NCBI RefSeq assembly: GCF_003937825.1
Contig: NZ_RSFW01000035.1
Coordinates: forward strand, 1-58,555
Reading direction: 5' to 3'
Source: Mesobacillus subterraneus
Lineage (GTDB): Bacteria > Bacillota > Bacilli > Bacillales > Cytobacillaceae
Length of the DNA: 58,555 bases
Shown here: positions 55,514 to 58,555 of the stretch, piece after piece
Layout: every line of letters starts with the position of its first letter
How positions within the stretch are numbered: position 1 is the stretch's first letter
The notes under the pieces: model-generated
What the model was told of the DNA's origin: nothing
The model's input: the letters and a program-made list of their open reading frames with translations, nothing else
The model's database searches: none
Program-made: the position numbers and the translations under genes

Positions 55514-55666
55514 ATGTGTGCGGAATCGTTGCTGAAGGATATTGAAAATTGCCGTAAAGAAATGGTTGAATTAGCTGCCAAAACCTCGCTGTCCAATCAA
55601 CGTGTGGTAGACATCAGTACAAGACTCGACCATTTACTAAATAAATATTACCACTTATCGTCATAA
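55514..55666 (+). CDS. Spo0E-like aspartyl-phosphate phosphatase
   Basis: A 50-residue ORF from ATG 55514, with MVELAAKTSLSNQRVV followed by DISTRLDHLLNKYY. This matches the two-helix pattern of Spo0E/YisI/YnzD proteins, in which the second helix carries a serine/threonine-x-x-LD motif. These proteins dephosphorylate Spo0A-P (or related regulators) and delay sporulation. The gene is divergent from sigW, has a promoter and a terminator of its own, and has GAGG 11 nt before the start. Assignment is from pattern only. Confidence 0.78.
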   Translation: MCAESLLKDIENCRKEMVELAAKTSLSNQRVVDISTRLDHLLNKYYHLSS

Positions 55667-55683
55667 AAGACAGTTCTATATTC

Positions 55684-55724
55684 ATGATAAAAGAGCAGCA
55701 GCCATCAATTGGCCGCTGCTCTTA
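55684..55724. terminator. Terminator between the Spo0E-like gene and rocF
   Basis: AAGAGCAGC then GCTGCTCTT stem with T-rich flank; it can serve both convergent genes. Confidence 0.8.
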
Positions 55725-55769
55725 TTTTCTTTTCCACATAGTTATCCTATTCCCTTTGCAACGGTAAAA

Positions 55770-56666
55770 TTACAAAAGCTTCTCTCCAAACAATGATCCC
55801 ATCAGAGCTACTGCTGCAATGGCTGTTTTGTTCTTCTCATCAAGAATCGGGTTGACCTCTACGAATTCAGCAGATGAGATGATTTTCGCCTCGGCCAGCA
55901 TCTCCATAGCCAGGTGACTCTCACGATAGCTGATGCCGCCAATTACCGGTGTGCCTACACCCGGTGCATCTGTAGGGTCCAAGCCATCCAGGTCTAGAGA
56001 AAGGTGGACACCATCTGTCTTGTCCTTTAAGTAATCGATTGTTTCTTCCATCACCCTTGCCATGCCCATGCGATCGATCTCATGCATGGTGTAAACCTTG
56101 ATCCCCATTTCCTTGATCAATTCCTTTTCGCCCTCATCAAGTGCACGGGCACCGATAATGACGATATTCTCAGGCTTCACCTTTGGTCCGTATCCGCCTA
56201 ATTGGGTCAGCATATCATGGCCAAGACCAAGGCTGGCCGCAAGCGGCATTCCGTGAATATTGCCTGATGGTGATGTTTCTGCCGTGTTCAAATCTCCATG
56301 AGCATCATACCAGATGACACCCAGGTTTTGATAGTGCCTGGATACACCAGCCAGCGTTCCAATTGCAATACTGTGGTCTCCTCCTAAAACAAGCGGGAAA
56401 GACCCTGACTCGATGATTTTATCTACTTCTTCCGCCAGCAAACTATTTTTTTCAGCGACCAGCTCCAGATTGCGAAGATTGCTGTTAGGGTCTATTTTCA
56501 CTTCAGGCCTTCCGACCGCGATATCTCCCAAATCCTCGATCTCATCGAATAACACTCTTAATCTTTCATTGATGCCGGCATAACGGATGGCACTTGGCCC
56601 CATGTCCACGCCCCGTCTCATCTGCCCCAGATCCATTGGCATGCCGATAATCGATAGCTTCTTCAT
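55770..56666 (-). CDS. rocF: Arginase
   Basis: A 298-residue ureohydrolase. The manganese ligands are in GGDHSIAIG, WYDAHGDLNT and SLDLDGLDP, and VEVNP is near the C-terminus. It hydrolyses arginine to ornithine and urea. GGGGGA precedes the ATG. The gene stands between sigW and the tRNA cluster, where arginase is often found in Bacilli; the rest of the Roc pathway is not in the window. Confidence 0.96.
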   Translation of the reverse strand: MKKLSIIGMPMDLGQMRRGVDMGPSAIRYAGINERLRVLFDEIEDLGDIAVGRPEVKIDPNSNLRNLELVAEKNSLLAEEVDKIIESGSFPLVLGGDHSIAIGTLAGVSRHYQNLGVIWYDAHGDLNTAETSPSGNIHGMPLAASLGLGHDMLTQLGGYGPKVKPENIVIIGARALDEGEKELIKEMGIKVYTMHEIDRMGMARVMEETIDYLKDKTDGVHLSLDLDGLDPTDAPGVGTPVIGGISYRESHLAMEMLAEAKIISSAEFVEVNPILDEKNKTAIAAVALMGSLFGEKLL

Positions 56667-56803
56667 AAAACTTCTCCCCCTAGCCTTCTCTGTCTCTCCT
56701 CCTATTTTAAACGCTTACATTCACATGACTCAACTGGACAATTTCATGAATATATATACGGTTTGGAATAGCCTGAATTTATTCCTTTTATTCCTTTGAA
56801 GCA

Positions 56804-56840
56804 CACAAAAAAGCCATAAATCCAAATGGATTTATGGCTG
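56804..56840 (-). terminator. Terminator of the rRNA-tRNA operon
   Basis: Minus-strand 13-bp stem AGCCATAAATCCA/TGGATTTATGGCT followed by six T, 23 nt after tRNA-Ala. Confidence 0.92.
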
Positions 56841-56862
56841 ATATGGTATTTATGTAGTGTGA

Positions 56863-56938
56863 TGGTGGAGCCTAGCGGGATCGAACCGCTGACCTCCTGC
56901 GTGCAAGGCAGGCGCTCTCCCAGCTGAGCTAAGGCCCC
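56863..56938 (-). tRNA. tRNA-Ala (anticodon TGC)
   Basis: Cloverleaf with anticodon TGC in stem CCTGC/GCAGG, CCA encoded. Last gene of the right-hand rRNA-tRNA operon. The acceptor stem has a mismatch-type position (GGGGCCT/AGGCTCC) accommodated by a G-U pair. Confidence 0.95.
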
Positions 56939-56942
56939 ATTT

Positions 56943-57017
56943 TGGAGCGGAAGACGGGATTCGAACCCGCGACCCCAACCTTGGCAAGGTTGTATTCTAC
57001 CACTGAACTACTTCCGC
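56943..57017 (-). tRNA. tRNA-Gly (anticodon GCC)
   Basis: Acceptor GCGGAAG/CTTCCGC, anticodon GCC, CCA encoded. Only 4 nt separate it from tRNA-Ala. Confidence 0.96.
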
Positions 57018-57086
57018 ATGATTTCATTATATTAGAAAAGACCCCTAAAAATAAAGAAAAAATCATTCTTAGAGGTCCTGCATGAG

Positions 57087-57159
57087 TGAGCCATGAAGGA
57101 CTCGAACCTTCGACCCTCTGATTAAAAGTCAGATGCTCTACCGACTGAGCTAATGGCTC
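57087..57159 (-). tRNA. tRNA-Lys (anticodon TTT), no encoded CCA
   Basis: The body matches the tRNA-Lys at 621, but the 3' end after the discriminator A is CTC rather than CCA, so CCA must be added by the nucleotidyltransferase. Its 5' portion is duplicated at 57286-57312. Confidence 0.95.
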
Positions 57160-57285
57160 CCAATAATGTAGTGTAACAAAGTTGGCTTCACCCGATAAAG
57201 TCATCCTGTCGCATCTGCGCTGCTCGAAAGTCCTCACGGTCTTTCTCGCAAGTTGCCGAAGAAGCAATCCAGGGAGTGAGCAACT

Positions 57286-57312
57286 TGCTCTACCGACTGA
57301 GCTAATGGCTCC
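57286..57312 (-). pseudogene. Truncated duplicate of the tRNA-Lys 5' part
   Basis: These 27 bp are identical to 57134-57160, covering the acceptor 5' strand and D-arm of tRNA-Lys plus one flanking base. The 125-bp stretch between the copies contains an inverted repeat CAAGTTGC/GCAACTTG (57249-57256 and 57280-57287) whose right arm runs into the fragment. Confidence 0.85.
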
Positions 57313-57376
57313 TAGGATATAATCTACCCTGTCCATCGTCTTTTAAGCATGTTAGCGTGCGTAAAAGAAAATAAAA

Positions 57377-57451
57377 TGGCTGGGCTAGCTGGATTCGAAC
57401 CAACGCATGACGGAGTCAAAGTCCGTTGCCTTACCGCTTGGCTATAGCCCA
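57377..57451 (-). tRNA. tRNA-Gln (anticodon TTG)
   Basis: Same sequence as the tRNA-Gln at 703, anticodon TTG, CCA encoded. Confidence 0.96.
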
Positions 57452-57506
57452 ATGAGAAAAATAAAAAGGACATCAATTACTTGTCCAATTTGTATATGTA
57501 TTAAAA

Positions 57507-57591
57507 TGGTGGAGGGGGACGGATTCGAACCGCCGAACCCGGAGGGAGCGGATTTACAGTCCGCCGCGTTTAGCCACTTCGCTACCCCTCC
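57507..57591 (-). tRNA. tRNA-Tyr (anticodon GTA)
   Basis: Class II tRNA of 85 nt with a long variable arm, anticodon GTA, CCA encoded. Confidence 0.95.
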
Positions 57592-57665
57592 ACATATAGA
57601 TGCTACGAAGACCTAAGTTCTTCTTTGCATGAATTCCGCTGATATCATTCAGGGAAAGAAAAGAA

Positions 57666-57741
<76 letters not shown>

Positions 57742-57769
57742 ATTCAATAAGATTATTTTATAAAAATCA

Positions 57770-57845
57770 TGGTGGAGGATGACGGGATCGAACCGCCGAC
57801 CCTCTGCTTGTAAGGCAGATGCTCTCCCAGCTGAGCTAATCCTCC
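57770..57845 (-). tRNA. tRNA-Val (anticodon TAC)
   Basis: Acceptor GGAGGAT/ATCCTCC, anticodon TAC, CCA encoded. Confidence 0.95.
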
Positions 57846-57920
57846 GTTTATCTATGGGAATTTCTTTTCACTGCGTGAATATTAAGCAAGATTATTCTCG
57901 CTATCGCGAAAAAATCCAAG

Positions 57921-57992
57921 TGACCCCTACGGGATTCGAACCCGTGTTACCGCCGTGAAAGGGCGGTGTCTTAACCGCTTGACCAAGGGGCC
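57921..57992 (-). tRNA. tRNA-Glu (anticodon TTC), no encoded CCA
   Basis: Body as in the tRNA-Glu at 927, but discriminator A is followed by CTTGG instead of CCA. Confidence 0.95.
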
Positions 57993-58010
57993 ATATAATA
58001 ATATTTTCAG

Positions 58011-58083
58011 AGCTTCCAAGCGGGCTCGAACCGCTGACCTCTTCCTTACCATGGAAGTGCTCTACCTGCTGAGCTATGGAAGC
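58011..58083 (-). tRNA. tRNA-Thr (anticodon GGT), no encoded CCA
   Basis: Acceptor GCTTCCA/TGGAAGC, anticodon loop ATGGTAA giving GGT. The 3' end is TCTG, so CCA is not encoded. Confidence 0.92.
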
Positions 58084-58125
58084 ATATTGCTGCCAGCTCA
58101 AATGACTTCTGTCATTTAGAGATAA

Positions 58126-58200
58126 TGGCTCCGCAGGTAGGATTCGAACCTACGACCGCTCGGTTAACAGCCGAGTGCTCTACCACTGAGCTACTGCGGA
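58126..58200 (-). tRNA. tRNA-Asn (anticodon GTT)
   Basis: Same sequence as the tRNA-Asn at 1124, CCA encoded. First tRNA after the 5S gene. Confidence 0.96.
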
Positions 58201-58280
58201 ATAGTGGTAATATAACATAACTCTTGCAGATGATCCGTTTGCCTCATCTTAGAAGGTTGTCCAAGATGCAAATGCATCCT

Positions 58281-58397
<117 letters not shown>

Positions 58398-58542
58398 AAT
58401 TTTTCAAAGACAATATTTATTATACTGCCTTTTATGCATTTTTCAAGAGAATTTTTAGGAAAGTTATTTTACTTTCACAAAAATTTGTTCCCTCAAAACT
58501 AGATAATGTGTAAGAAGAATTCAGAAGAACGAATGATCAATT

Positions 58543-58555
58543 TGGTTAAGTCCTC
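58543..58555 (-). rRNA. rrl: 23S ribosomal RNA, last bases (partial)
   Basis: Minus-strand GAGGACTTAACCA is the conserved 3' end of Bacillus 23S rRNA. The 145 bp between it and the 5S gene is the usual 23S-5S spacer. Confidence 0.8.

Noticed and set aside
56929-57336. 135-residue ORF across the right tRNA cluster
   Set aside because: It lies entirely over tRNA genes and their spacers; the apparent coding is an artefact of structured RNA genes. The same applies to the ORFs at 57407-57616 and 57901-58101.

Overview
The window is a low-GC Gram-positive chromosome segment of the Bacillaceae, probably a Bacillus or Mesobacillus-like soil species. The evidence is the near-complete synteny with the Bacillus subtilis sigW-cdaA-glmM-glmS, murF-ddl-cshA, acpS-alr-ndoAI-ndoA and rsbR-to-rsbX blocks, the cortex gene cmpA, strong AGGAGG ribosome binding sites, and many TTG/GTG starts. 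No prophage, insertion sequence or CRISPR array is visible.

The window lies between two rRNA operons, both on the minus strand. On the right it enters at the last bases of a 23S gene, then a 5S gene and ten tRNA genes (Asn, Thr, Glu, Val, Thr, Tyr, Gln, Lys, Gly, Ala) ending in a terminator. On the left are eleven minus-strand tRNA genes (Asn, Ser, Glu, Asp, Gln, Lys, Leu, Leu, Arg, Pro, Gly), followed by the conserved leader of another 16S gene at the window edge.

In the minus-strand transcription direction, from right to left, the genes are: arginase; sigW-rsiW (envelope stress) beside a divergent Spo0E-like phosphatase; cdaA-cdaR-glmM-glmS (c-di-AMP synthesis coupled to amino-sugar synthesis, with a glmS ribozyme). 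An accessory stretch of about 25 kb follows: a metallo-beta-lactamase-fold hydrolase, two secreted hydrolases (M14 peptidase and CocE/NonD type), a cold shock gene, an orphan KinB-like kinase, methylthioribose kinase with a class II aldolase, a multi-helix channel-like protein, DedA, TauE, a GNAT broken by a frameshift, a RodA/FtsW paralogue, a B12-riboswitch-controlled btuF-btuC-btuD/cbiZ operon, a glyoxalase-fold protein, SulP plus UspA, and a dicarboxylate symporter. Core genes then resume: ddl, murF, an esterase, cshA, uvsE, ydbS-ydbT, a rhomboid protease, acpS, a lipoprotein, alr, the ndoAI-ndoA toxin module, the complete sigma-B partner-switching operon, tex, cmpA and a SprT-like gene.

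The most notable observations are: (1) an in-frame ochre stop inside rsbW, with the rest of the frame intact, which should disable the anti-sigma-B kinase; (2) a seven-copy 52-bp array upstream of mtnK that can fold into two alternative sets of hairpins; (3) a family of intergenic arrays with 20-21 bp units anchored on GATATATT, present in three separate gaps; (4) a 27-bp duplicated 5' part of tRNA-Lys separated from the intact gene by 125 bp; (5) a one-base homopolymer frameshift in a GNAT gene; (6) two near-consensus sigma-B promoters in the rsb operon; and (7) several small genes (cmpA, a Spo0E-like gene, a 57-residue protein and a 45-residue membrane protein).
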